Source: Inquilinus sp. Marseille-Q2685 (lineage in GTDB: Bacteria > Pseudomonadota > Alphaproteobacteria > DSM-16000 > Inquilinaceae). From it: a DNA stretch of 64,000 bases. The stretch lies in NCBI RefSeq assembly GCF_916619195.1, contig NZ_CAKAKL010000003.1:1-64000 (forward strand), given 5' to 3'. Positions 1-9,206 of the stretch are shown here, piece by piece. The notes beneath the pieces are model-generated. The model saw only the letters and a program-made list of their open reading frames with translations, did not search any database and was not told the origin of the DNA. Positions within the stretch are counted from its first letter, which is position 1. Every line of letters starts with the position of its first letter. The position numbers and the translations under genes were made by a program.

Positions 1-674
1 GCAGCCGGATGTACCGGTCGGGCGACCTGGTGCGGCGCCGCGGGGACGGGGCGATCGAGTATCTCGGCCGGCTGGACCATCAGGTGAAGCTGCGCGGCCT
101 CCGGATCGAGCTCGGCGAGATCGAGGCGGGCCTTCGTTCCCATCCCGGCGTGCGGGACGCGGTGGTGGTGCTGCGGGAGGGCCGGCTGGTCGGCTATGTC
201 GCCGGCGAGGCGCAGCCCGACGAGGCCGAACTGAAGCGGCACCTGTCGGCGCTGCTGCCGGACTACATGGTGCCGTCGCGCATCATGGGGCTCGCGGCCC
301 TGCCGGTCTCGGCCAACGGCAAGCTGGACCGCAAGGCCCTGCCCGATCCGGAGTGGGAGAGCGCGGCCGAGACCCTGGCCGAGCCGGAGGGCGAGACCGA
401 GCAGGCCATCGCCCGCATCTGGCAGGACGTCCTCGGCCTCGCCCACATCTCCCGCCACGACGACTTCTTCCAGCTCGGCGGACACTCGCTGGCCGCCATG
501 AAGGTGCGGGCGCTGCTGCTGGAGCGGCACGGCCGCGCCCTGCCGATCCGCCATTTCTTCGACCATCCCACCCTCGCCGGGCTGGCCGCCAGCCTGGACC
601 TGTCCTCCGGCGCCGCCGGGCAGCGCCTGGACGAGATGGACAAGTGGATGAGCGAACTCGAGGACCTGACATGA
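1..674 (+). CDS. Non-ribosomal peptide synthetase, C-terminal end (partial)
   Basis: This is the 3' end of a synthetase that begins left of the window; the reading frame is open from base 3. The visible part starts inside an adenylation domain at the A7/A8 region (YRSGDLVRR, then GRLDHQVKLRGLRIELGEIE) and contains the A10 lysine motif (LPVSANGKLDRKAL). A peptidyl-carrier domain follows, with the phosphopantetheine serine in DDFFQLGGHSLAAMKV. After the carrier there is only a short tail ending in an acidic stretch. No thioesterase follows, so the chain must pass to the next protein, whose start codon overlaps this stop (ATGA). The substrate pocket of this module lies outside the window and cannot be read. 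Confidence 0.95.
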   Translation, partial: SRMYRSGDLVRRRGDGAIEYLGRLDHQVKLRGLRIELGEIEAGLRSHPGVRDAVVVLREGRLVGYVAGEAQPDEAELKRHLSALLPDYMVPSRIMGLAALPVSANGKLDRKALPDPEWESAAETLAEPEGETEQAIARIWQDVLGLAHISRHDDFFQLGGHSLAAMKVRALLLERHGRALPIRHFFDHPTLAGLAASLDLSSGAAGQRLDEMDKWMSELEDLT

Positions 675-3600
675 CCATCAACGCGCAGGACATCGCCCGC
701 CGCTTCGCCGCGCTGGCGCCGGATCGCCGCCGCGCCTTCCTGGACAAGCTGGCCGAGCACGGGGTGGACTTCGCCACCCTGCCGATCGTGCCGGTCGAGC
801 GCGGCGGCGACCTGCCGCTGTCCCACGCCCAGCGCGGGCTGTGGCTGACCTGGCAGCGCGACCCCGCCAGCCCGGCCTACACCATGGCCGGCATCCTGTC
901 CCTGTCCGGCGACCTCGACGCCGCGGCGCTGCAGGCTGCGGCCGGCGATCTCGTCGCCCGGCACGAGGCGCTGCGCACCACCTTCGGCATCGACGCCGAG
1001 GGCCGGCCGGTGCAGCGCCTGCACGCCGAGCTGCCGCCGCCCTTCGTGGTCCGGAACCTGCGCGCCGCTGCGGATCAGGAGGCGGAGAGCGACGCCTTCG
1101 CCGAAGCCCTGGCGCGCCAGCCCTTCGACCTCGAAGCCGGGCCGCTGCTGCGCTTCGAGCTGCATGCGCTGGCCGATCGCGAGCACCGGCTGGTGCTGGC
1201 CCTGCACCACATCGTCGCCGATGGCTGGTCAATCGGGCTGATCATCCGCGACCTCGCCGCCCTCTACGCCGCCCGGCGCGACGGCACGCCGTCCGGCCTG
1301 CCGCCGCTGGCGCTGCACTATGCCGACTACGCCGCCTGGCAGCGCAGCTGGCTGGAGGCGGGGGAGGAGGCGCGACAGATCGAGGCCTGGAAGGCGGCGC
1401 TGGGCGACAGCCACCCGCCGCTCGACCTGCCGTTCGACCGCCCGCGTCCCACGGAGCGCAGCGGGGCCGGGGCGGCGCACCGCTTCCGCCTGTCCCAGCC
1501 CCTGAGCGACCGGCTGCGCGCCCTGGCCCGCGGCCGCAACGCCTCGACCTTCATGGCCGTGCTGGCGCTGTTCAAGCTGCTGCTGACGCGGAACGGCGGG
1601 GGCGACGACATCCGCATCGGCGCGCCTTTGGCCCATCGCGGCCGGGCCGAGACGCATCCGATGATCGGCTACTTCACCAATGTCGCGGTGCTGCGCACGG
1701 TCATCGACCAGCGCCGGGGCTTCACCGCGCTGCTGGACCAGGTGCGCGAGGGCCTGCTGGCGGCGGAGACCCGGATCGACATGCCCTTCGACATGGTGGT
1801 CGAGGCGCTGGCCCCGCCGCGGCAGGCCGGGGTGCACCCGCTGTTCCAGGTGAAATGCACCGAGCAGGCCGACGCGCCGGGCGGCCGCGACTTCGCCGGC
1901 CTGGCCATGACGCTGCGCGGCCTGGGCAGCGGCGCCGCGCATTTCGACCTCAGCCTCGACTTCACCGACCGGGCGGAGGGGGTCGACGTCCTCATCGCCT
2001 ACACCCCCGACGTGTTCGACGCGGCGACGATCGAACGGCTGGCGGCGGATTTCGCCGTCCTGGCCGAGGCCGTGGTGGCGGCGCCGGGGCGGCGCCTGGC
2101 CGATCTCGCGCCGATCCCAGCGGCGGAAACCGCGTTCGGACCGGTGAGCGGCGAACCGCCGGCGGATCTGATCGCGGCCTGGCGGGCGCAGGCGGCGGCG
2201 CGGCCGGAAGCGGTCGCCCTCCGGCACGAGGACAGGTCCTATACCCGGGCGCAGCTCGACCAGGCCTCCGACCGGCTGGCCCGGCGGCTGGTCGCCCGCG
2301 GCGTCCGGCCCGAGGACCGGGTGGCGCTGCAGATGGGGCGGACGCCGGAATGGGTGCTGGGCCTGCTCGGCGTGCTCAAGGCCGGCGCGGCCTATCTGCC
2401 GCTCGACCCCGCGGCGCCGCTGGAGCGGCGGGCGGAATTGGTGGCCGACAGCGGCGCCCGCTGGCTGCTGGTCGATGCCGAGACGGCGGAGAGCTTCGGC
2501 TGCGAGGTGCTGCGCCTGTCGCTGGACGACGATGCTGATGATGCGACAGTCCCACTGTCCGCGCCGGTGCCGGACCAGGCCGGCTGCGTGATCTACACCT
2601 CGGGGTCGACCGGCAAGCCGAAGGGCGTGGTCGTCACCCGCGGCGGCATGGCCGACTATGCCCGCGGCGTGCTGCAGGTGCTGGACCTGCCCGAGGGCGC
2701 GCGGATGGCGATGGTCTCGACCGTCGCCGCCGATCTGGGCAACACCGTGCTCTACGGCGCGCTCTATGGCGGCGGCGAGCTGCATCTGATCGATCCGGCC
2801 CACGCCTTCGACTCGGACCGCTTCGCCGAAACCATGGCCGCCCAGCGCATCGAGGTGCTGAAGATCGTGCCGAGCCACCTGCAGGCGCTGCTGCAGGCGC
2901 GCCGGCCGCAGGATGCGCTGCCGGCCCACACGCTGGTGCTGGGCGGCGAGGCCACCGGCTGGCCGCTGCTGGAGCGGATCCGCGAGCTGGCGCCCGGCTG
3001 CCGGGTGGTTAACCATTATGGCCCGACCGAGGCCACGGTCGGTGCGCTGTGCCAGCCCGCCGTCGTGGCCTGGCGCGACGCTGGCACCTTGCCGATCGGC
3101 CGGCCCCTGCCGGATGCCGCGGCGCATGTGCTGGACGGCCATCTCAACCCGGTGCCGGCTGGCGCGGCAGGCCAGCTCTATCTCGGCGGCCCCGGCGTGG
3201 CGCGTGGCTATCTCGGCCGCCCGGACCTGACCGCGGAGCGCTTCGTGCCCGATCCCTTCGGCCCGCCCGGCGCGCGGCTGTACCGCACCGGCGACCGGGT
3301 GCGGCGGCTCAGGGACGGCAGCCTGGAATTCCTCGGCCGGGCCGACGACCAGGTGAAGATCCGCGGCTACCGGGTCGAGCCGGGCGAGGTGGCGACGGCG
3401 CTGCGCGGCCTCGACGGCGTCGCCGACGCCGCCGTGGTGGCGCTGCCGGCGGAGGATGGCCGGCTGCAGCTCGTCGCCTATGTCGCAGCGCCGGCCGGCA
3501 CGGATCTGGAGGCGGTCAAGGCCAAGCTCGCCGCCCGGCTGCCGGACTACATGGTCCCGGCCGCCTGGCTGCGGCTGGACGCCCTGCCGGTCACGGCCAA

Positions 3601-4729
3601 CGGCAAGCCCGGCCGCAGGGCGCTGCCGGCCCCCGAGTCGGCAAAGCCGGCCGGCGACCCGCCGCGCGGCGAGACCGAACAGGCGCTGGCCGCGCTCTGG
3701 TCCGGCCTGCTCGGCACCGACGCGATCGGCCGCGACGACAACTTCTTCGCCCTCGGTGGGGATTCGATCCTCAGCCTGAAGCTGCTGGCCCGGATCCGCA
3801 AGCAGGGGCTGGCCGGCGGGCAGGCGCTGACCCTGGCCGACATCCTGAACGCCCGCAGCCTGGCCGAGCGGGCAGAGCGGATCGCGCCGGCGCCGCCGAG
3901 GGGGCGGGGGGTCGTGCATCTGCCGGGCGGCGGCGACGGCGTGCCGCCCTACTGCATCCCCGGGCTGATCGTGAACTCGACCGAGTTCGCCTCGATGGTC
4001 GCGGCGCTGGGCGGCGACCGCCCGGTCACCGGCTTCGTCAGCCACGTCTATACCGCGCAGCGCTGGCGCGGCTACGACATGGCGGCGCTGGCGCAGGAAT
4101 TCGCCGACCATATCGAGCGCACTGCCGGCGGGCGCTGCGCCCTGCTGGGCTGGTCCTCCGGCGGCGACCTGGCCTTCGAGACGGCGCATCGCCTGAAGGG
4201 GCGGATGGCGGTCGAGTTCCTGGGCTTGGTCGATGTCTTCGAGAATGTCGATTTCCGTCCCGGCCGATCGCCGGCGGCGGAGGAGCGGCGGCGGGCCGCG
4301 GCCCTGCTGGAGCAGTGGCTCGGCCGCTCGGCTATGGCGGCGCAGTGGCGGTCGCTGTTCGGCCTGATGGACGAGGCCGAGCGGGCGGCGCTGGACGAAT
4401 ACGTCCTGGCCCATGCCGACGGCCTGCCCGCGGACGGGCCGGACCTGACCTCGCGCGAATTCGAGCTGTGGGCGATGCTGGACAAGCGGCTGCGCGCCGC
4501 GCGCTACCAGTACCGGCCGCTCGACCTGCCGGTCCATGTCTGGCAGGCGGAGGATTCGCTGGGCCGGCCGGAGCGGCTGCGCGACTGGAGCCTGCTGGTG
4601 CCGGTGGCGGCGCTGGCGCGGGTGCCGGGCGCCACGCATCTCGACATCATACACGCGCCGGACTTCCAGTCCGGCGTCCGCGAGGCGCTGCGCCGGGCCG
4701 ATGCCCTGCCAGCGGTGGCGGCGCAGTAG
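671..4729 (+). CDS. Non-ribosomal peptide synthetase, terminal module C-A-PCP-TE
   Basis: A 1352-residue single-module synthetase. The start is the ATG overlapping the upstream stop (ATGA); an open frame further upstream is only overlap with the previous gene. Domains in order: condensation (HHIVADG at 179-185), adenylation (YTSGSTGKPKG from 642, NHYGPTEATVG from 781, YRTGDRV, GRADDQVKIRGYRVEPGE, NGKPGRR), carrier (GGDSI, Ser1032), thioesterase (GWSSGG, Ser1162 as nucleophile). Aligning the pocket by eye to GrsA-Phe gives the ten-residue code DLTKVGHVGK, which is the pattern known for aspartate-activating domains. The thioesterase makes this the chain-release step by hydrolysis or cyclisation. 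With the Fhu-type import genes next door, the product is probably a siderophore; that is inferred from context. Confidence 0.95.
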   Translation: MTINAQDIARRFAALAPDRRRAFLDKLAEHGVDFATLPIVPVERGGDLPLSHAQRGLWLTWQRDPASPAYTMAGILSLSGDLDAAALQAAAGDLVARHEALRTTFGIDAEGRPVQRLHAELPPPFVVRNLRAAADQEAESDAFAEALARQPFDLEAGPLLRFELHALADREHRLVLALHHIVADGWSIGLIIRDLAALYAARRDGTPSGLPPLALHYADYAAWQRSWLEAGEEARQIEAWKAALGDSHPPLDLPFDRPRPTERSGAGAAHRFRLSQPLSDRLRALARGRNASTFMAVLALFKLLLTRNGGGDDIRIGAPLAHRGRAETHPMIGYFTNVAVLRTVIDQRRGFTALLDQVREGLLAAETRIDMPFDMVVEALAPPRQAGVHPLFQVKCTEQADAPGGRDFAGLAMTLRGLGSGAAHFDLSLDFTDRAEGVDVLIAYTPDVFDAATIERLAADFAVLAEAVVAAPGRRLADLAPIPAAETAFGPVSGEPPADLIAAWRAQAAARPEAVALRHEDRSYTRAQLDQASDRLARRLVARGVRPEDRVALQMGRTPEWVLGLLGVLKAGAAYLPLDPAAPLERRAELVADSGARWLLVDAETAESFGCEVLRLSLDDDADDATVPLSAPVPDQAGCVIYTSGSTGKPKGVVVTRGGMADYARGVLQVLDLPEGARMAMVSTVAADLGNTVLYGALYGGGELHLIDPAHAFDSDRFAETMAAQRIEVLKIVPSHLQALLQARRPQDALPAHTLVLGGEATGWPLLERIRELAPGCRVVNHYGPTEATVGALCQPAVVAWRDAGTLPIGRPLPDAAAHVLDGHLNPVPAGAAGQLYLGGPGVARGYLGRPDLTAERFVPDPFGPPGARLYRTGDRVRRLRDGSLEFLGRADDQVKIRGYRVEPGEVATALRGLDGVADAAVVALPAEDGRLQLVAYVAAPAGTDLEAVKAKLAARLPDYMVPAAWLRLDALPVTANGKPGRRALPAPESAKPAGDPPRGETEQALAALWSGLLGTDAIGRDDNFFALGGDSILSLKLLARIRKQGLAGGQALTLADILNARSLAERAERIAPAPPRGRGVVHLPGGGDGVPPYCIPGLIVNSTEFASMVAALGGDRPVTGFVSHVYTAQRWRGYDMAALAQEFADHIERTAGGRCALLGWSSGGDLAFETAHRLKGRMAVEFLGLVDVFENVDFRPGRSPAAEERRRAAALLEQWLGRSAMAAQWRSLFGLMDEAERAALDEYVLAHADGLPADGPDLTSREFELWAMLDKRLRAARYQYRPLDLPVHVWQAEDSLGRPERLRDWSLLVPVAALARVPGATHLDIIHAPDFQSGVREALRRADALPAVAAQ

Positions 4730-4749
4730 GGGGGAGGGAGCCCCGCCGG

Positions 4750-5568
4750 TCAGTGGGGATAGCTGATCGGCGGGCCGCCGGCCGGGTTGGGCAGGACGCC
4801 CATCGGGATGCCGTAGATCGCCTGCAGCCGGTCGGGCCGCAGGATCGACTCCGGCGCGCCGCGGGCGATCAGCCGGCCGGAATGCAGCGCCACGATGTCG
4901 TCGCAGAAGCGCGCCGCCATGTTGATGTCGTGCAGCACCATGACGACGCCCAGCCCCTTGCTCCGGCTCAGCCGCTGCACCAGCGCCAGGACATCGACCT
5001 GATGGGCGATGTCGAGGGCGGAGATCGGCTCGTCCAGCAGGAGGCAGGCGGCGTCCTGCGCCACCAGCATGGCCAGCCAAGCCCGCTGCCGCTCGCCGCC
5101 CGACAGAGTCTCGACCAGCCGGTCGGCGAAGGGAGAGATGTCGGTCAGCGCCATCGCCTCCTCGACCTTTTCGCGGTCGACGGCGCCGAAGCGGCCGAGC
5201 GCGCCGTGCCAGGGATAGCGCCCCAGCGCCACCAACTCGCGCACCAGGAGGCCGGAGGCGGGCGGCGTCTGCTGCGGCAGATAGGCGACCCGCCGGGCGA
5301 AGGCGCGGTCGGCCCAGTCCCGCAGCGGCCGGCCCTCGAACCGGACCGTGCCGGCGCTCGGCGGCTGCTGCCGCGCCAGGATCTTCAGCAGCGTCGACTT
5401 GCCGGAGCCGTTGTGGCCGATCAGCCCGGTGACCCGGTGCGGCGCCAGCGTGAGGTCCAGCGGCTGCAGCAGGGTGCGCTCGGCGACGGCGAAGGCGGCC
5501 TGAGACAGCTCGAACATCGCCGGCGCGGCATCGGTCTCGGCCGCAGGCGCGGGGGCGGTGTGGTTCAT
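4750..5568 (-). CDS. fhuC: Iron-siderophore ABC transporter ATP-binding protein (FhuC-type)
   Basis: 272-residue ATPase of the FecE/FhuC family that powers import of ferric siderophores across the inner membrane. Walker A is GHNGSGKST (51-59), the signature is LSGGERQ (155-161) and Walker B is ACLLLDEP (174-181), followed by the LHDIN switch histidine typical of iron-siderophore ATPases. The ATG at 5568 overlaps the stop of the reductase gene (ATGA); the longer upstream open frame is only overlap. It is last in a receptor-D-B-F-C order and ends 20 bases from the convergent synthetase stop. It should pair with the double permease encoded two genes upstream. Confidence 0.93.
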   Translation of the reverse strand: MNHTAPAPAAETDAAPAMFELSQAAFAVAERTLLQPLDLTLAPHRVTGLIGHNGSGKSTLLKILARQQPPSAGTVRFEGRPLRDWADRAFARRVAYLPQQTPPASGLLVRELVALGRYPWHGALGRFGAVDREKVEEAMALTDISPFADRLVETLSGGERQRAWLAMLVAQDAACLLLDEPISALDIAHQVDVLALVQRLSRSKGLGVVMVLHDINMAARFCDDIVALHSGRLIARGAPESILRPDRLQAIYGIPMGVLPNPAGGPPISYPH

Positions 5569-6287
5569 GCCGGTCTCGCTTTCTCCAGCGGGCAGGTCGA
5601 GCACAGCTCCAGGCTGGGGATCAGATAGCGGATGCAGCAGACGCGCCGCAGCCTCTTCCGCTCGCCGTCGCGCTCGACATAGCGCACCGGCTCGAACAGC
5701 GGGTTGCCGCGCCGGCCGGGCCAGTCGCGGCTCGCCATCAGGGCGCGGGCCTGGGCCGGGCCGGGCCCGCGCGCCATGCCGGACGCCTCGATCTGGCGCA
5801 GCAGGTTCTCGAACAGGTTGCCGACATTGCTCCACAGCACCTTCGCGGTGGCGCCGCTCTGCGCCGCGAGCGCCCGGATCAGCGGCTCGATATGCCGGTC
5901 GACCAGCGGCCCGAAGCGCTCGAAGCCGTCGGCCGGGGCGATCCGGCCGCCGTCATGCGGCAGCTTGAACCCGGTCGTCTGTCCGTCCGGTGCCACGATC
6001 ACCTCGACCTCGTCGAGGCCGGTCGGCAGGCCGCGCTCCACCAGCAGGCTGGCCGCCACCACCGGCGTCAGCAGCATCCAGAAATGCCATTTCGCCCACA
6101 GCGAGGCCACCGCCCGCGGTTCCGGCTGGTCGTAGCGCCGGGCGAAGCACTCCAGGATCGGGCCCAGCACGGCGGGGTCGAGCAGGTCAGATCCCCGGAT
6201 CCCCGGCCGCGGATCCTCGGCCGGCATCAGCCGGTCGGCGAAATCGGCCAGCGGGCCGACGAAGATCGGGGCCAGGGCGTCGATCAT
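5565..6287 (-). CDS. fhuF: Siderophore-iron reductase, FhuF family
   Basis: 240 residues, the usual size for FhuF-type ferric-siderophore reductases, which release iron in the cytoplasm by reducing Fe(III) to Fe(II). The diagnostic C-terminal [2Fe-2S] pattern C-C-x10-C-x2-C is complete: Cys217, Cys218, Cys229 and Cys232 in RRVCCIRYLIPSLELCSTC. The gene lies between the permease and ATPase genes of the same uptake cassette and overlaps the latter by 4 bases, so expression is probably coupled. FhuF enzymes are best known for hydroxamate siderophores, which hints at the chemistry of the peptide made next door but does not prove it. Confidence 0.93.
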   Translation of the reverse strand: MIDALAPIFVGPLADFADRLMPAEDPRPGIRGSDLLDPAVLGPILECFARRYDQPEPRAVASLWAKWHFWMLLTPVVAASLLVERGLPTGLDEVEVIVAPDGQTTGFKLPHDGGRIAPADGFERFGPLVDRHIEPLIRALAAQSGATAKVLWSNVGNLFENLLRQIEASGMARGPGPAQARALMASRDWPGRRGNPLFEPVRYVERDGERKRLRRVCCIRYLIPSLELCSTCPLEKARPA

Positions 6288-6303
6288 GGGAGGAATGCGG
6301 GTG

Positions 6304-8310
6304 TCATGCCGGCCGCCGTCGCTGCATCAGCCAGATGAAATACGTGCCGCCGACGAAGGTCGCAACCAGCCCGGCCGGCACCTGCCAGGGAAAGGCGACG
6401 GTGCGGCCCAGCCAGTCGGCCAGCACCATCAGCCCGGCGCCGAGCAGCCCGGCCGCCAGGATCTGTGGCGTCGGCCGGCGGATGCCGAGCATGCGGACCA
6501 TGTGCGGCGCCATCAGCCCGACGAAGCTCAGCGGGCCGACGGTCAGCGTCGCCCCGGCGGTCAGCGCCGCGGTCAGCAGCAGCAGGGCGGCCCGGCTGCG
6601 GGCCAGCGACAGCCCCAGCGACCGGCCGGTCGCGGCGCCGAGCGGCAGGATGGTCAGCCAGCGCCCGGCCAGCGGCAGGATCAGCGCGGCGGCCAGGGCC
6701 AGGCCGCAGGTGATCGCGGCATCGCGGACGGAGACGCCGTAGGTCGATCCAGACAGCCAGCCCAGCAGCAGCGCGGTCCGGGGGTCGCCGCTGAACAGCA
6801 GCGCCACCATGAAGGCGCCGGCGATGGTGGTCAGCGCCGCGCCGGCGAGCAGCATGTGCTCGGAGGAGAAGGCCGATCGCCGCCCGAGCGAGAGCACCGC
6901 CAGCAGCGCCGCCAGCGCGCCGAGCCCGGCCACGCCCGTCAGGGCCAGGCGATCCAATCCGGGCACGGCGACGGCGGCGAGGATCAGCGCCAGGGCGGCG
7001 CCGGAGGAGACGCCGAGCAGCTCCGGGCTCGCCATGGCGTTGCCGGTCAGGCGCTGCAGCACCACGCCGGCGGTCGCCAGCATGAAGCCGGCGCCCAGCG
7101 CCGCAGCGACGCGCGGCGCCCGCCAGGGCAACAGCAGGTCGAGCTCGCCGCCCATGCTCCACTGCCAGCCTTCCGCCGTGCGGCCCAGCGCCAGCGCGGC
7201 CCAGACGACCAGGCCGAGCAGCAGCAGGGCGCCGGCGATCCAGGGCCAGGGATGCCGGCGGCGATGGTCATCGGCGGCCGGACGGCTGGGCCGGGCCTCG
7301 CCCGCCGCCGGACGCAGCCGGCGCAGCAGCCACAGCAGCAGCGGCGCGCCGAGGATGGCGGTGACGGCGCCGGTCGGCACCGCGCTGGCGGCGTCGACGA
7401 ACTGCACCAACTGATCGGTCAGCGCCAGCAGCCCGGCGGAGACGGCCGGCGCCCAGACCAGGCGGTCGCGGAAACGCCGCGCGCCGGCGAGGCGGGCGAT
7501 GGCGGGCCCGGCCAGGCCGATGAAGCCGATCGGCCCGAGCAGGGCGGCGACCGAGGCGCTGAGCAGCACCGCCCCCGCGATCGCCGCGAGACGGGCCGCC
7601 GCCGGCGACAAGCCGAGTCCGCGGGCACCGTCCTCGTCGAGGTCGAGCAGGGTCAGCGGCCGCAGCATCAGCGCGCCGGCCAGCCCCGCCAGGGCCAGGC
7701 GCGGCGCCAGGGCCAGCGCCACGTCCCAGTTGTTCTGATTCAGCGATCCGCCCTGCGACACGAACAGGTCGGTCAGGGCCTGGTGGTTGAACAGCACCAG
7801 CATCTTGCTGCCGGCGTCGAGATAGAAGGTGACGACAAGCCCGGCCAGGATCACGGCGATCGGCGCCAGCTTGTGGCGCCAGCTCAGCAGCAGGATCAGG
7901 GCCATCGCCGCGGCGCTGCCGAGCAGGGCCACCGCCTCCTGCCCGGCTTCCAGCAGCGATGGCACTGACAAGGTGGCGGCGATCAGCGCCAGCTTCGCCC
8001 CGGCGAAGACGCCCAGCGTCCCGGGCTCGGCCAGCGGGTTGCGCAGCGCCTGCTGGAACAGCACGCCGGCCAGGCCGAGCGCGGCGCCGCCGAGCAGGCC
8101 GACGACCAGGCGCGGCAGCAGGCTGTACTGCGCCAGCATCTGACGCATCTCGGCCGGATCGGGCGCGGTCAGGGCCTGCCCCCATTCCGCCGCGGGCAGC
8201 AGCGCCCGCAGATGGTGCAGGAACAGGGCCAGGGCAGCACCGATCAGCAGCGCCGCCAGCAGGGCCGGGCGGCCCGTCGCCACCGGCCGGGACAGGGCGA
8301 GGTCAGCCAT
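6304..8310 (-). CDS. fhuB: Iron-hydroxamate ABC transporter permease, double-length (FhuB-type)
   Basis: 668 residues made of two fused FecCD-type halves of roughly 330 residues each, as in E. coli FhuB (about 660). Both halves carry the family coupling region: GLAGVLFQQALRNPLAEPGTLG and later a GPIGFIGLAGPAIARL segment in half one, and GVVLQRLTGNAMASPELLG and GPLSFVGLMAPHMVRM in half two. Many hydrophobic helices are visible. The start overlaps the end of the binding-protein gene by 8 bases. A fused permease needs no second permease gene, and none is present. It works with the FhuD- and FhuC-like proteins on either side. Confidence 0.94.
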   Translation of the reverse strand: MADLALSRPVATGRPALLAALLIGAALALFLHHLRALLPAAEWGQALTAPDPAEMRQMLAQYSLLPRLVVGLLGGAALGLAGVLFQQALRNPLAEPGTLGVFAGAKLALIAATLSVPSLLEAGQEAVALLGSAAAMALILLLSWRHKLAPIAVILAGLVVTFYLDAGSKMLVLFNHQALTDLFVSQGGSLNQNNWDVALALAPRLALAGLAGALMLRPLTLLDLDEDGARGLGLSPAAARLAAIAGAVLLSASVAALLGPIGFIGLAGPAIARLAGARRFRDRLVWAPAVSAGLLALTDQLVQFVDAASAVPTGAVTAILGAPLLLWLLRRLRPAAGEARPSRPAADDHRRRHPWPWIAGALLLLGLVVWAALALGRTAEGWQWSMGGELDLLLPWRAPRVAAALGAGFMLATAGVVLQRLTGNAMASPELLGVSSGAALALILAAVAVPGLDRLALTGVAGLGALAALLAVLSLGRRSAFSSEHMLLAGAALTTIAGAFMVALLFSGDPRTALLLGWLSGSTYGVSVRDAAITCGLALAAALILPLAGRWLTILPLGAATGRSLGLSLARSRAALLLLTAALTAGATLTVGPLSFVGLMAPHMVRMLGIRRPTPQILAAGLLGAGLMVLADWLGRTVAFPWQVPAGLVATFVGGTYFIWLMQRRRPA

Positions 8311-9199
8311 TCGCGGATCCCTGCGCCGGCAGGACCTGCGCGAGCTGCCGGGCGAAACGGATGGCGGAGGCCACCCCGCCGTTGGGATAGACCACCGGCA
8401 TCTCGATCACCCGGTCCCGGCGCACCGCCGGCAGGGCGGCCCAGAGTGGGCTGGCCGCGAGCTGCCGCAGCGCGCGCTCGGTCTCGGCGCCGCGGTCGAA
8501 ATGGATCAGCCGGGCCTCGGCGTCGCCGGCCAGCTGCTCGATGCCGATCGAGGTGGTGCCCCAGACATTGGTTCGCCCCGTCCAGGCGTTGCGCAGGCCC
8601 AGGCGGGACAGCACGTCGCCGATCATGCCCTTGCCGCCGAAGATCGCGGCATGGCGCCCGTCCTCCATGAAGCGGACGACATAGACCGGCCGGTCGGTCC
8701 AGGGCTCGAGGACCTGGCGGGCCTCGGCCACGGCAGCACCGGCGCGGTCGGCCCAGGCCCGGGCCTCGGCGTCGCGGCCGGTCAGCGCCGCCACCCGGAT
8801 CAGCAGGTCCCGGGCATGGTCCAGCGCCGGCTTCTCGGTGGAGAAGCTCGGCAGCCAGGCGACCGGGGCGATGCGCTCCAGGTCATTCTGGCCGACCTCG
8901 GCCCAGGAGGGGGCCAGGATCAGGTCCGGCCGCAGATGCTGCAGCAGCTCGAGATTGGGTTCCTGCAGCGGGCCCAGATCCGGCACGCCGTCCGGCAGCG
9001 CCGGCTCGGCCACCAGCCGCTCATAGAGCGGGATGTTGCCGACCGCGGCGGGCGTGACGCCGAGCGTCAGCAGCGTCTCGGTCAGCAGCAGGTCGAGGCA
9101 TGCGACCCGGCGTGCCGGTCCCGGGGCCTGCGCGCGCGCCCAGGCCGGGCCGGCGAGGGCCAGCCCGATCCCGCCCAGGACCGCGCGCCGGTGCAGCAT
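8303..9199 (-). CDS. fhuD: Iron-siderophore periplasmic binding protein (FhuD-type)
   Basis: A 298-residue periplasmic binding protein that delivers ferric siderophore to the FhuB permease. The N-terminus (LHRRAVLGGIGLALAGPAWARA) looks like an export signal with paired arginines, Tat-like as is common for FhuD-type proteins. The body shows the type III binding-protein pattern (RVACLDLLLTETLLTLGVTP; later LRPDLILAPSWAEV). I take the ATG at 9199; a GTG one codon earlier (9202) is equally possible. It begins 5 bases or so after the receptor stop and overlaps the permease start, so it belongs to the same transcript. Confidence 0.9.
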   Translation of the reverse strand: MLHRRAVLGGIGLALAGPAWARAQAPGPARRVACLDLLLTETLLTLGVTPAAVGNIPLYERLVAEPALPDGVPDLGPLQEPNLELLQHLRPDLILAPSWAEVGQNDLERIAPVAWLPSFSTEKPALDHARDLLIRVAALTGRDAEARAWADRAGAAVAEARQVLEPWTDRPVYVVRFMEDGRHAAIFGGKGMIGDVLSRLGLRNAWTGRTNVWGTTSIGIEQLAGDAEARLIHFDRGAETERALRQLAASPLWAALPAVRRDRVIEMPVVYPNGGVASAIRFARQLAQVLPAQGSANG

Positions 9200-9206
9200 C
9201 ACATCG

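Noticed and set aside
1229-5080. Very long open frame on the minus strand opposite the NRPS
   Set aside because: It mirrors the synthetase codons in GC-rich DNA, gives Arg/Gly/Pro-rich protein with no domain, and covers two genes with clear motifs.
6286-7968. Long plus-strand open frame opposite the FhuB-type permease
   Set aside because: The translation is Gln/Gly/Arg-rich low complexity, as expected for the antisense of a permease; the minus-strand protein has complete family motifs.
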